From: Acidobacteriota bacterium
GTDB taxonomy: Bacteria > Acidobacteriota > Thermoanaerobaculia > Thermoanaerobaculales > Thermoanaerobaculaceae
DNA length: 8,221 nucleotides
Assembly: GCA_021782525.1 (NCBI GenBank)
Contig: JAJXUY010000053.1
Span: 1 to 8,221, forward strand
Reading direction: 5' to 3'
In this document: positions 1 through 6,474 of the stretch, one piece after another
Layout: every line of letters begins with the position of its first letter
Position numbering within the stretch: the first letter of the stretch is position 1
The notes under the pieces: model-generated
The model's input: only the letters and a program-made list of their open reading frames with translations
What the model was told of the DNA's origin: nothing
Databases searched by the model: none
Translations under genes and position numbers: made by a program

Positions 1-771
1 GCGGTCGCACACGTCCTTCTGGATGTCGAGCTTGCCGCCGGCGGCGTACGCCTTGACCTGCTCGGCGTCGACCTTGATGTCGTCGCGCCACACGCCGATG
101 AACGACATGTCGGAGCGCGCCACCGACGCGACGCAGTCGTTGGGGCAGCCGGCGAACTTGAGCTTGTACTTGTACGGGAACGCCGGGCGGTGCAGCTCGT
201 CCTGGTAGGTCTGGGTGAAGTCGTAGCAGGCGCCCATCGTGTCGTAGCACGCCCACTCGCAGCGCGCCTGGCCGATGCAGCAGCTCGGCGTCCGCATGTC
301 GGAGCCCGACCCGCCGAGGTCGAAGCCCAGGCTCGTGAGCTCGGCGAACGTGGGCTCGAGCGCCTCGGTCTTGCAGCCGAGCAGGACGATGTCGCCGGTC
401 GACCCGTGCATGTTGGTGAGCCCGGAGCCGTGACGCTCCCAGATGTCGGTGATCTTGCGCAGCGCATCCGAGGTGTAGAACCAGGCCGCCGGCTGGTTGA
501 TCCGCATCGTGTGGAACTCGGCGACCTCGGGAAAGTCCTGCGGGACGTCCGAGTAGCGCCCGATCACGCCGCCGCCGTAGCCCATCACGCCGACCAGCCC
601 GCCGTGCTTCCAGTGGCCGATGTGCTCCTCGTACGAGCGCTCGAGCACGCCGAGAAGATCGTCCGCCATCGGGGTGTCGGACTTCTTGATCTCCTTGACG
701 AAGCTCGGCCACGGGCCGCTCTCGAGCTCGTCGAGCAGCGGCGTTTCCCTCTTCTTCCTCTCCTCACTCAT
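1..771 (-). CDS. dsrA: Dissimilatory sulfite reductase alpha subunit DsrA (N-terminal 257 residues, cut by window edge)
   Basis: DsrA forms the cytoplasmic DsrA2B2 core that interconverts sulfite and reduced sulfur (with DsrC as partner) using siroheme coupled to a [4Fe-4S] cluster. The visible part starts [19 protein letters not shown] and has the family landmarks: an N-terminal region with [20 protein letters not shown] (residues about 53-72), TNMHGSTGD, and the siroheme/[4Fe-4S] cysteines C165-X5-C171 (CIGQARC) and C209-X3-C213 (CPNDC), followed by [11 protein letters not shown]. The 44-residue offset between the two pairs matches that known for Desulfovibrio DsrA. The ferredoxin insert and C-terminus lie outside the window, as presumably does dsrB. 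The ATG at 771 is supported by AAAGGAG five bases upstream. The gene is divergent from the redox/signalling operon and separated from it by about 670 bases. Identification is very secure. Reductive versus oxidative type cannot be told from this fragment. Confidence 0.97.
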   Translation of the reverse strand, partial: MSEERKKRETPLLDELESGPWPSFVKEIKKSDTPMADDLLGVLERSYEEHIGHWKHGGLVGVMGYGGGVIGRYSDVPQDFPEVAEFHTMRINQPAAWFYTSDALRKITDIWERHGSGLTNMHGSTGDIVLLGCKTEALEPTFAELTSLGFDLGGSGSDMRTPSCCIGQARCEWACYDTMGACYDFTQTYQDELHRPAFPYKYKLKFAGCPNDCVASVARSDMSFIGVWRDDIKVDAEQVKAYAAGGKLDIQKDVCDR

Positions 772-776
772 GGCAG

Positions 777-783
777 CTCCTTT
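777..783 (-). promoter_or_regulatory. Ribosome binding site of dsrA
   Basis: On the minus strand AAAGGAG lies five bases before the ATG at 771. It is a strong Shine-Dalgarno sequence that fixes the dsrA start and contrasts with the SD-less start of the divergent Rrf2 gene. Confidence 0.75.
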
Positions 784-1050
784 CGGTGCCTGGACCTCCA
801 ACCCCAACCCGACCAGCTCAGTCAAACTCGTGCGAGGTCAACCGTGACGAACGGTCGAGAGCAGGTGCGCTTGCCTTCGGACGGCGAAGTGCCAAGCGCC
901 CCGCTATCGTGTGCTCCCTCGCTACCTCATCCGATCAGCGGCGATGCAACGCCTGTGCCAGTGAGGCTTGATCGGCGGAGCCTGTTCAAGGGTACGTTTT
1001 TCCGAGATTTACGAAGTTGCGGCGAGTGCCTGGACCAGCCCGACGGCGCG

Positions 1051-1072
1051 CTTGTTACGGTGCCGTAACAAG
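1051..1072. promoter_or_regulatory. 22-bp perfect palindrome, candidate CRP/FNR-type operator
   Basis: The left arm CTTGTTACGG and right arm CCGTAACAAG are exact reverse complements around a two-base TG spacer. The core reads GTTAC-N6-GTAAC, the 5-6-5 geometry of CRP/FNR-family sites, though the half-site is not the classical TGTGA or TTGAT. It lies about 280 bases upstream of dsrA and 366 bases before the Rrf2 gene, so it could serve either. No U-tract follows, so a terminator is less likely. The cognate factor is unknown and not encoded in the window. Confidence 0.55.
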
Positions 1073-1085
1073 AGGCGAATCGCCT
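1073..1085. repeat. 13-bp palindrome directly abutting the 22-bp one
   Basis: The arms AGGCGA and TCGCCT flank a single A. It starts at the base after the 22-bp palindrome ends, so the two together could form tandem small hairpins or a composite operator. In GC-rich DNA a 6-base arm alone can be chance. Confidence 0.3.
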
Positions 1086-1394
1086 GACGGTGGTCGCCGC
1101 GCCCAGAAGCAGGTCCGAACAAACCTGCAACCTCGAGCAGCGGCCGTGATCGCCGGCAAGGCGCCCGCCATCGGGGTGCGAATAGGGATGACCAAGTCGT
1201 GCAGGTGCAGTTTGCGTCCGGAGGCGGTGCGGGGTGCCCGGACGTTTCGTTACTGGAATGTGACCTCGCCCCTGGCGGCGAGCGGGTTCCACCACCTCAG
1301 CCGAAGCACCTGGCACACCGTCGCCACCCGATGGGAAGGACGGCGTTGACTGCAAGCGCTGGGGTCGAGCTGGACGATCGGCACGGGGTATTAC

Positions 1395-1419
1395 TACTCA
1401 TACTTGACAAGTGGGAGTA
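1395..1419. promoter_or_regulatory. 25-bp dyad operator over the -35 box, probable Rrf2 binding site
   Basis: The sequence is built as TACTC, two bases, ACTTG, a central A, CAAGT, two bases, GAGTA. Twenty of the 24 non-central positions are complementary across the axis at 1407. The dyad contains the TTGACA (1404-1409), so a bound protein would block RNA polymerase. Rrf2-family proteins (IscR, NsrR, CymR) bind dyads of about this length and commonly autoregulate, and the left half, ATACTTGAC, fits the published IscR type-1 half-site consensus. Assignment to the adjacent Rrf2 protein is inference. Confidence 0.6.
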
Positions 1420-1432
1420 AAGAAACTACAAG
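1404..1432 (+). promoter_or_regulatory. Promoter of the Rrf2 operon, apparently leaderless
   Basis: A consensus -35 TTGACA (1404-1409) is followed after 17 bases by TACAAG (1427-1432), a four-of-six -10 match. Transcription would start near 1439, which is the GTG of the Rrf2 gene. No Shine-Dalgarno lies at a usable distance (GGGAG at 1413-1417 is over 20 bases away), so a leaderless mRNA is likely. Confidence 0.55.
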
Positions 1433-1438
1433 ACTCAT

Positions 1439-1987
1439 GTGAAGCTTTCCACAAGACCCCGATATGGGCTGCGACTGATGCTCGACCTGGCCCGCAATGC
1501 CGGTACCGACATGCCCACCAGCCTGGCCACCGTGGCCGACAACGAGCACCTGTCGCGTGGCTACCTCGAGCAACTCGCCCGCTCGCTGCGGACCGCGCAA
1601 CTCCTCCGAGGTACCTGCGGCAGGGGTGGCGGCTACCGACTCTCCCGTGAGCCCGAGGAGATCACCGTCCGCTCGGTGATCGAAGCGGTGATCGGGCCGA
1701 TCAACATCGTCGAGTGCGTCGAGAACCCGGACGTGTGCGACCGCTCGGACCGCTGCGAGTGCCGCGGCATCTACGCGCTGATCAACCGGCGAATCACGGA
1801 GGCATTGCAGAGCTTCACCCTCGGTGACCTCCTGGACCCGGAGCGAGTGAGGTGCCTGACCGCGAGAGCGACCGCTGCGACGGTGGTTCCTGTGGGGCGC
1901 AGCCAGCGCGGGAAAAGTGCTGCACGAGCGAGACAACGATCGGCCGCCCGGCGAGGCGGCGATTCCGGCGGCTGTCCTGGAGGGTAG
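1439..1987 (+). CDS. Rrf2-family transcriptional regulator (IscR/NsrR-like, probable Fe-S sensor)
   Basis: The product has 182 residues and begins MKLSTRPRYGLRLMLDLA, the hallmark N-terminus of Rrf2 winged-helix regulators, which fixes the GTG at 1439 as start. The wing signature GRGGGYRLSREPEEITV is at about residues 61-77. A cysteine cluster follows: C93, C100, C106 and C108 (C-X6-C-X5-C-X-C), close to the C-X5-C-X5-C that binds [2Fe-2S] in IscR, so a redox or Fe-S sensing role is likely. The conserved helix ends at about residue 135 (FTLGDLL). Residues from about 139 on are Arg/Ala/Gly-rich and unlike the family; codon use there suggests a frameshift (see findings). It heads the operon, three bases before the macro gene, and probably binds the dyad at 1395-1419. 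The family was named after rrf2 beside hmc in Desulfovibrio vulgaris, a parallel context. Confidence 0.94.
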   Translation: MKLSTRPRYGLRLMLDLARNAGTDMPTSLATVADNEHLSRGYLEQLARSLRTAQLLRGTCGRGGGYRLSREPEEITVRSVIEAVIGPINIVECVENPDVCDRSDRCECRGIYALINRRITEALQSFTLGDLLDPERVRCLTARATAATVVPVGRSQRGKSAARARQRSAARRGGDSGGCPGG

Positions 1988-1990
1988 GCC

Positions 1991-2518
1991 ATGGCGGAGC
2001 GGAAGGTCGGAGACAAGATCATCAAGGTGATCCGCGGAGACATCACGGACCTGCCGGTCGAGGCGTTCGTGTACGACATCACCGCGGACTGCAAACTCTC
2101 CTCGGGCTACGGAGGCGCGATCGCCTCGCGAGGCGGCAAGGCTATCCAAGACGAACTCGCCACGTTCGGCACCCTCGCGACCGGCGAGGCGACGGTCACC
2201 TCGGGTGGCAACCTGAAGGCGAAGCTCATCATTCACGTCAACGGGCCGAAGTTCCATGAGCCGGATACGAAAGTCAAACTCGCCCGAACCGTGCAGAGTG
2301 CCCTCAGGCAGGCCGACGAGAACGGCATCACGGTGGTGGCGTTCCCGCCGATCGGCGCCGGGCTCTACCAGGTCCCCCTGGATCTGAGCGCCAAGGTCAT
2401 CGTCGACACGGTGAGCGAGCATCTCAAGAACTCGACGACCATCAAAGAGGTGCTTCTGGTCGCATTCGATGCGCGCGAGTACAAGCCGTTCGAGGTTGCC
2501 ATCAATGGAGGAAACTGA
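1991..2518 (+). CDS. Macro-domain protein (ADP-ribose-binding fold), active-site variant
   Basis: This 175-residue single-domain protein starts with a beta strand and RGDITDLPVEAF (residues 15-26), the usual GDIT motif of macro domains. GYGGAI (39-44) stands for the GGG loop, ATVTSGG and KLIIHVNGP follow in order, and FPPIGAGLYQVP matches the phosphate-binding loop FPxIGTGxYxxP. At residues 28-31, where hydrolytic MacroD/YmdB types carry NAAN, it reads YDIT, so the asparagines used in O-acetyl-ADP-ribose or ADP-ribose removal are missing. It may bind ADP-ribose or another nucleotide without hydrolysing it, or use different residues. GGAGGG sits six bases before the ATG. It is translated between the regulator and the cytochrome b gene, with a two-base gap to the latter. 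Its role beside an electron-transfer module is unknown. Confidence 0.92.
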   Translation: MAERKVGDKIIKVIRGDITDLPVEAFVYDITADCKLSSGYGGAIASRGGKAIQDELATFGTLATGEATVTSGGNLKAKLIIHVNGPKFHEPDTKVKLARTVQSALRQADENGITVVAFPPIGAGLYQVPLDLSAKVIVDTVSEHLKNSTTIKEVLLVAFDAREYKPFEVAINGGN

Positions 2519-2520
2519 AG

Positions 2521-3207
2521 ATGCCAGCGCATGAGCCATCGCCGTTCCTCCATGCCGTCGAGATCACCCACTGGCTTGCCCTTGGCGTCATGGTTGTGGT
2601 GTACACACTGCGAATCCGCTGGCTGCTGTCGTTCCGGGCCACGCGCGATCGGCAGAGGCCCAGCAACTCGCATCGCACAGACGCGCGGCGCGGCGCCTAC
2701 TACTCGCTCGCAAACGTGCTGATGCCCTGGGCCATGGAAAGCACACGTCGCGGTTTTGCGTTCTACATGACGTTCGCGTTGTTTCACCTCGGTGTCGTCG
2801 CCGGCATCTCACTGGCGTTTCTCTCGACGGTCGCCCGGCCCTTCCTGCGGCACCCCGTGGTATCGGCCACGATACTTGGGCTGCTCTTCGCCGCGTTCGC
2901 AATCGGTCTCTACCGCATCGGGCGCCGTCTCCTGCGCCCGGTGATGAAGCTGATCTCGACACCCGACGACTACTTCTCGATCGTCATGCTGACGAGCTGG
3001 TTCTTCCTCGGCATCCTGACCGAACTGTCGATCATCAGCCGGCTCGCCGGCGAGGGGTACGCGGTCGGTTACCTCCTGCTCACCAGCTTCTTTCTCCTGT
3101 ATGTGCCGTTCTCCAAGATCTCTCACTACCTGTACTACCCTTTCACCCGCATTTGGCTGGGCCGGACGCTCGGTCACCGCGGCACCTATCCGCTGGTGAA
3201 GGGCTGA
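2521..3207 (+). CDS. Membrane cytochrome b, HmcE/TmcC/DsrM-like (NarI superfamily)
   Basis: The 228-residue product has five hydrophobic segments, at about residues 12-32, 80-104, 114-134, 152-174 and 180-196. Histidines inside or at the ends of helices (H17 in EITHWLALG, H89 in FALFHLGVV, H202 in KISHYLYYPF) are candidate heme b ligands. STPDDYFS (146-153) and PFSKISHYLYYPF are signatures shared by HmcE, TmcC and DsrM. The length fits HmcE/TmcC better than DsrM, which is usually above 300 residues. In these complexes the protein exchanges electrons with menaquinol and a partner CCG iron-sulfur protein on the cytoplasmic side; that partner is the next gene. GGAGG lies nine bases before the ATG, overlapping the end of the macro gene. 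The family call is firm, and the exact Hmc/Tmc/Dsr subfamily is inference. Confidence 0.9.
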   Translation: MPAHEPSPFLHAVEITHWLALGVMVVVYTLRIRWLLSFRATRDRQRPSNSHRTDARRGAYYSLANVLMPWAMESTRRGFAFYMTFALFHLGVVAGISLAFLSTVARPFLRHPVVSATILGLLFAAFAIGLYRIGRRLLRPVMKLISTPDDYFSIVMLTSWFFLGILTELSIISRLAGEGYAVGYLLLTSFFLLYVPFSKISHYLYYPFTRIWLGRTLGHRGTYPLVKG

Positions 3208-3217
3208 GGTGGACACC

Positions 3218-4987
3218 ATGAGCGCTCGCGAAAACAAGGACACGACCTACAAGATTCAGGTGATGCGAGACATTCTCGCCAAAAAGCTGACCCGTTCGGT
3301 GGTTGGTTCGCTGGTGGCATGCGTACATTGCGGCATGTGCAACGAGGCCTGCCACTACGTCCTCACCCACCCCGACGAACCTAAGATGACACCGTCCTTC
3401 AAAGCGGACCAGCTCCGCAAGCTGTTCAAGTACAACTACGACTGGACGGGCAGAGTGATCCCCTGGTGGGTCGGCGCCAAGGAGCCGCTTTCCGATGCGG
3501 ACCTTGAGGCACTCAAGGATATCGCCTTCGGCACTTGCACCAACTGCCGCCGTTGCACGCTCAACTGCCCGATGGGAGTCGACACCGCCACGCTCAACCG
3601 CATCATGCGTGGCCTGCTCTCCGCCGTGGGTGTGATGCCCGAGGGCGTGCGCGTCGTCTCCAAGGACCAGTGGGAGGTCGGCAACCAGATGGGCGTGCTC
3701 AAGGAGGACTACCTCGAAACGCTCGACTGGATGTCGGAGGAGTTGGTCAACGAGGTCGGCGACGAGTCCGCCCGCATCCCGATCGACAAGCCGGGAACCG
3801 AGGTGATGTACACAATCAACCCGCGTGAGGCCAAGTACGACCCGCGCACGATCGCTGCCGCCGCCAAGATCTTCTGGGCCGCTGGAGAGAGCTGGACGAT
3901 GCCGTCGGAAGGATGGGACCAAACCAACTTCGGCCTGTTCTCCGGTGACGATCAACTGGGCGGTGCGTCGGCGCGCCGCGTCTACGAGAAGATGAAGGAA
4001 CTCGGGGCCAAGCGCCTCGTCATCTCCGAATGCGGCCACGGCTATCGCTCGACCAGGTGTGAGGGTCCGAACTGGGTGGGCATTGACCAGGACTGGGAAA
4101 TGGAGTCGTCGGTGTTCACCATGTTGCGCTACCTGCAGGAGGGGCGCATCCGGGTCGATCGGAACAAGCTCGACAGGCGCACCACCTACCATGACTCGTG
4201 CAACCTCGCCCGCTCCTGCGGAATCACCGAGGAGCCGCGCGAGCTGCTGCGCATGGTGTCGAACGACTTTGTCGAGATGGTACCCAATCGTGCCGAGAAC
4301 TTTTGCTGCACCGGCGGTGGCGGTGCAATGTCGATGTCGGAATACACACCGCGCCGGCTAAAGTCGGCGAAGGTTAAGGCCGACCAGATCGCAGCGACCG
4401 GCGCGAAGATCGTGGTGACGTCGTGCCATAATTGCGTCGACGGCCTTTCGGACTTGATCAAGCACTACAAGTTGGGCTGCGAGGTCAAGCAGCTCGTCGA
4501 GCTCGTCGCCGACGCACTCGTGATCGAGGACTGCGCGGTGATGAGGAAATCGAAGGCGGTGGTGGAGATGCCGAAGCCAGCCTTGCCCCTACACGGACGC
4601 CGGATCCTCGTGGTCGACGACGAGCCCGACGTCCGCGTGTTCCTGCGCACGGTCCTCGAGGATGCGGGCGCCGAGATCTACGAGGCCCCGGACGGCGACC
4701 ACGCTCTCGCCATGGCCCGCAAGCACAAGCCCGATCTGATTACCCTCGACCTCTCGATGGAGGGCAAGGACGGCGTCTCGACGTTCGCCGAGTTGCGTTC
4801 CGACGCCGAGATCGCCGGGATCCCCGTCTGCATCGTCACCGGGCACCCCGAGTTCCGCGAGCTGATCTACCAGCGGGCGGTCCCTGTCCCGGACGGCTAC
4901 ATGGACAAACCGGTCAAGGATGCCGAGCTTGTCGACAACCTGCACCGCATCCTCGGCCTTGCGGAGCACCATAAAGCGCCCGACTGA
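3218..4987 (+). CDS. [4Fe-4S]/CCG-domain electron-transfer protein (HmcF/TmcB/DsrK/HdrD-like) fused to a C-terminal receiver domain
   Basis: The product has 589 residues from the ATG, which has GAGGTGG five bases upstream; an in-frame GTG at 3209 would add three residues. Two [4Fe-4S] motifs come first: C35-X2-C38-X2-C41-X3-C45 (followed by H, not the usual P) and C107-X2-C110-X2-C113-X3-C117-P. Two CCG halves follow: the first has ECGHGYR (C272); the second is complete, with C328, C334, the C363-C364-TGGGG pair, and C403-X2-C406. This domain binds the unusual [4Fe-4S] cluster that handles disulfide/thiol chemistry in HdrB/HdrD and DsrK. This part, about 455 residues, matches HmcF length. After a Pro-rich linker a CheY-like receiver spans about 462-585: D467, D468, phospho-acceptor D511, T541 and K564 are all present. 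No stop or frameshift separates the parts, so the fusion looks real. It pairs with the upstream cytochrome b, and the next gene encodes the likely kinase. Confidence 0.95.
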   Translation: MSARENKDTTYKIQVMRDILAKKLTRSVVGSLVACVHCGMCNEACHYVLTHPDEPKMTPSFKADQLRKLFKYNYDWTGRVIPWWVGAKEPLSDADLEALKDIAFGTCTNCRRCTLNCPMGVDTATLNRIMRGLLSAVGVMPEGVRVVSKDQWEVGNQMGVLKEDYLETLDWMSEELVNEVGDESARIPIDKPGTEVMYTINPREAKYDPRTIAAAAKIFWAAGESWTMPSEGWDQTNFGLFSGDDQLGGASARRVYEKMKELGAKRLVISECGHGYRSTRCEGPNWVGIDQDWEMESSVFTMLRYLQEGRIRVDRNKLDRRTTYHDSCNLARSCGITEEPRELLRMVSNDFVEMVPNRAENFCCTGGGGAMSMSEYTPRRLKSAKVKADQIAATGAKIVVTSCHNCVDGLSDLIKHYKLGCEVKQLVELVADALVIEDCAVMRKSKAVVEMPKPALPLHGRRILVVDDEPDVRVFLRTVLEDAGAEIYEAPDGDHALAMARKHKPDLITLDLSMEGKDGVSTFAELRSDAEIAGIPVCIVTGHPEFRELIYQRAVPVPDGYMDKPVKDAELVDNLHRILGLAEHHKAPD

Positions 4988-5012
4988 GGACTGGCCACAG
5001 GGGACGGCGAGC

Positions 5013-6464
5013 ATGACGGAACGATATCGCCAGTACTTCGAGGAGATGCCGTGCTATCTCTCGGTGCACGACCCGAGCTTCCGGATCATCGACGGCAACC
5101 AGCGGTTCCGTCGCGACTTCGGCGAGCGACTCGGCGACCAGTGCTACCGCGTCTACAAGGGGCGTGACGAAGGCTGCGAGAACTGCCCGGTGGCGGCGAC
5201 GTTCGCCGACGGCGTCAGCCACATGAGCGAGCAGATTCTGGTCACGACCGGCGGCGAGAAGGTGCAAGTTCTGGTCAACACGACGCCAATCCGCAACGGA
5301 GCCGGCGAGACCGTCGCCGTGATGGAGATGCACACCGACATCCGCGAGGTCAAGCTTCTGCAGGAGCAACTGCGGCGGAGCCAATCGCGTCTTGGGCGGC
5401 TTTTCGAGGAGGTCCCCTGCTACATCTCCGTGCAGGGGCCCGACCGGGTCATCCAACATGCCAACCGGGCTTTCCGCGAGACGTTCGGGCCGGCCCTCGG
5501 CGACCACTGCTACAGCGTCTACAAGCACCGCGACGAACCGTGCCTCTACTGCCCGTCGCAAGAGGTCTTTGCGAACGGCAAGGTGCAGAAGCACGAGGAG
5601 CTGGTCACTTCGGCATGCGGTGAGCAGATCAATGTCCTGTGTACAACGGCTCCGCTACACAACGCCGCCGGGGAGATCGAGGCGGTCATTGAGATGTCGA
5701 CCGACATCACCGAGATTCGCAAGCTGCAGTCGCAACTCACCTCGATCGGTCTCCTCGTCGGCTCGATCTCGCACGGGATCAAGGGACTACTTACCGGGCT
5801 CGACGGCGGCATGTACTTGGTCAACACCGGCTTCGACAAGAACCGCCCCGAGCGCGTCAAGCAGGGGTGGGAGATGGTGCAGCGCAACGTCGAGCGCATC
5901 CGTAGCATGGTCCTGGATATTCTCTACTACGCGAAGGATCGCGACCTTGAGATCAACGACATTGATGCCGCCCGGCTCGCCGCAGACGTCGTCGACTCAG
6001 GGCAGAAGCGCGCCACGGATCTTGACCTCGCACTCACCCTCGCGGTGGCGGATGAGCCAGGTGTCGTGCCCGGCGACCCCAAGGCCGTCCGGGCGATGCT
6101 TGTCAACATCGTCGAGAACTCCCTCGACGCGTGCCGCGCCGACACCTACAAGACCGGACATGCGGTTGTGGTGACGGTGCGCCGGGTGCCGCCGTGGATG
6201 GAGTTCGCGATCGAGGACAACGGAATCGGCATGGATCGGGAAACGCGCGAGAAGATTTTCTCGCTGTTCTTTTCGTCAAAGGGGATCAGCGGCACCGGGC
6301 TGGGGCTGTTCATTTCCAACAAGATCGCCGACAAGCTCGGGGGCAGCATCGATGTCGCTTCTGAACCTGGGAAAGGCAGCCGTTTCGTGGTGCGGCTGCC
6401 TCTTGAAGCCAAGCCGAGCACACACCAAGGAAGCGCGCCCGAGACCGCCGCCGGCGAGCGGTGA
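5013..6464 (+). CDS. Sensor histidine kinase with two cysteine-rich PAS domains
   Basis: The soluble product has 483 residues and no membrane segment, so it senses a cytoplasmic signal. PAS1 (about 5-115) and PAS2 (about 127-237) are clear repeats: EEMPCYLSV versus EEVPCYISV, and CYRVYKGRDEGCENCP versus CYSVYKHRDEPCLYCP. Each has four cysteines with identical spacing (C14, C44, C55, C58; C136, C166, C177, C180). The H-box is SISHGIKG with H254, a variant without the acidic residue after His. N-box N369 (VNIVENSLDAC), D402-N-G-I-G and the G427-T-G-L-G loop complete an intact HATPase domain. The ATG at 5013 is chosen because PAS1 begins right after it and AGGGGA lies eight bases upstream; the longer frame overlaps the preceding gene. 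It sits 25 bases after the receiver-fused iron-sulfur gene and 10 before a free receiver, so these are its probable phosphorylation partners. Confidence 0.95.
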   Translation: MTERYRQYFEEMPCYLSVHDPSFRIIDGNQRFRRDFGERLGDQCYRVYKGRDEGCENCPVAATFADGVSHMSEQILVTTGGEKVQVLVNTTPIRNGAGETVAVMEMHTDIREVKLLQEQLRRSQSRLGRLFEEVPCYISVQGPDRVIQHANRAFRETFGPALGDHCYSVYKHRDEPCLYCPSQEVFANGKVQKHEELVTSACGEQINVLCTTAPLHNAAGEIEAVIEMSTDITEIRKLQSQLTSIGLLVGSISHGIKGLLTGLDGGMYLVNTGFDKNRPERVKQGWEMVQRNVERIRSMVLDILYYAKDRDLEINDIDAARLAADVVDSGQKRATDLDLALTLAVADEPGVVPGDPKAVRAMLVNIVENSLDACRADTYKTGHAVVVTVRRVPPWMEFAIEDNGIGMDRETREKIFSLFFSSKGISGTGLGLFISNKIADKLGGSIDVASEPGKGSRFVVRLPLEAKPSTHQGSAPETAAGER

Positions 6465-6474
6465 AGGAGGAGCG

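Larger units (their letters stand above)
772..1438. other. Divergent intergenic region between dsrA and the Rrf2 operon
   Basis: About 667 bases hold no convincing gene. Reading frames that cross it translate to low-complexity Arg/Pro/Ala-rich sequence without recognisable motifs. It contains the dsrA ribosome binding site, an AT-richer patch near 985-1015 that could belong to the dsrA promoter or leader, two adjacent palindromes (1051-1072 and 1073-1085), a degenerate half-matching site (1249-1264), and the promoter/operator of the rightward operon (1395-1432). The length leaves room for a long dsrA leader or a small RNA, but I see no specific evidence for either. Confidence 0.6.

Noticed and set aside
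190..1068. Long plus-strand reading frame of 292 codons opposite dsrA
   Set aside because: It is the antisense shadow of dsrA plus intergenic DNA; its translation is low-complexity while the minus strand gives an unmistakable DsrA.
1051..1072. The palindrome as a Rex, FNR or classical CRP site
   Set aside because: Rex sites (TTGTGAA-N4-TTCACAA type) have a shorter spacer and other half-sites; FNR needs TTGAT and CRP TGTGA halves. Only the geometry agrees with CRP/FNR.
1051..1085. The adjacent palindromes as a transcription terminator
   Set aside because: No T-tract follows on either strand and no gene ends nearby.
1394..2539. Long minus-strand frame across the Rrf2 and macro genes
   Set aside because: The plus strand encodes two recognisable families with ribosome binding site or promoter; the minus translation is Arg/Asp/Val-rich shadow of GC-rich codons.
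3143..4192. Minus-strand frame of 349 codons opposite the Fe-S protein gene
   Set aside because: Shadow of the CCG-domain gene; no motifs, and it would contradict the conserved plus-strand protein.
2521..4540. Naming the cytochrome b and Fe-S pair dsrMK
   Set aside because: The family is shared, but the lengths (228 and about 455 residues without the receiver) and the Rrf2/receiver context fit HmcE/F or TmcC/B better; a phylogeny is needed, so no symbol was given.
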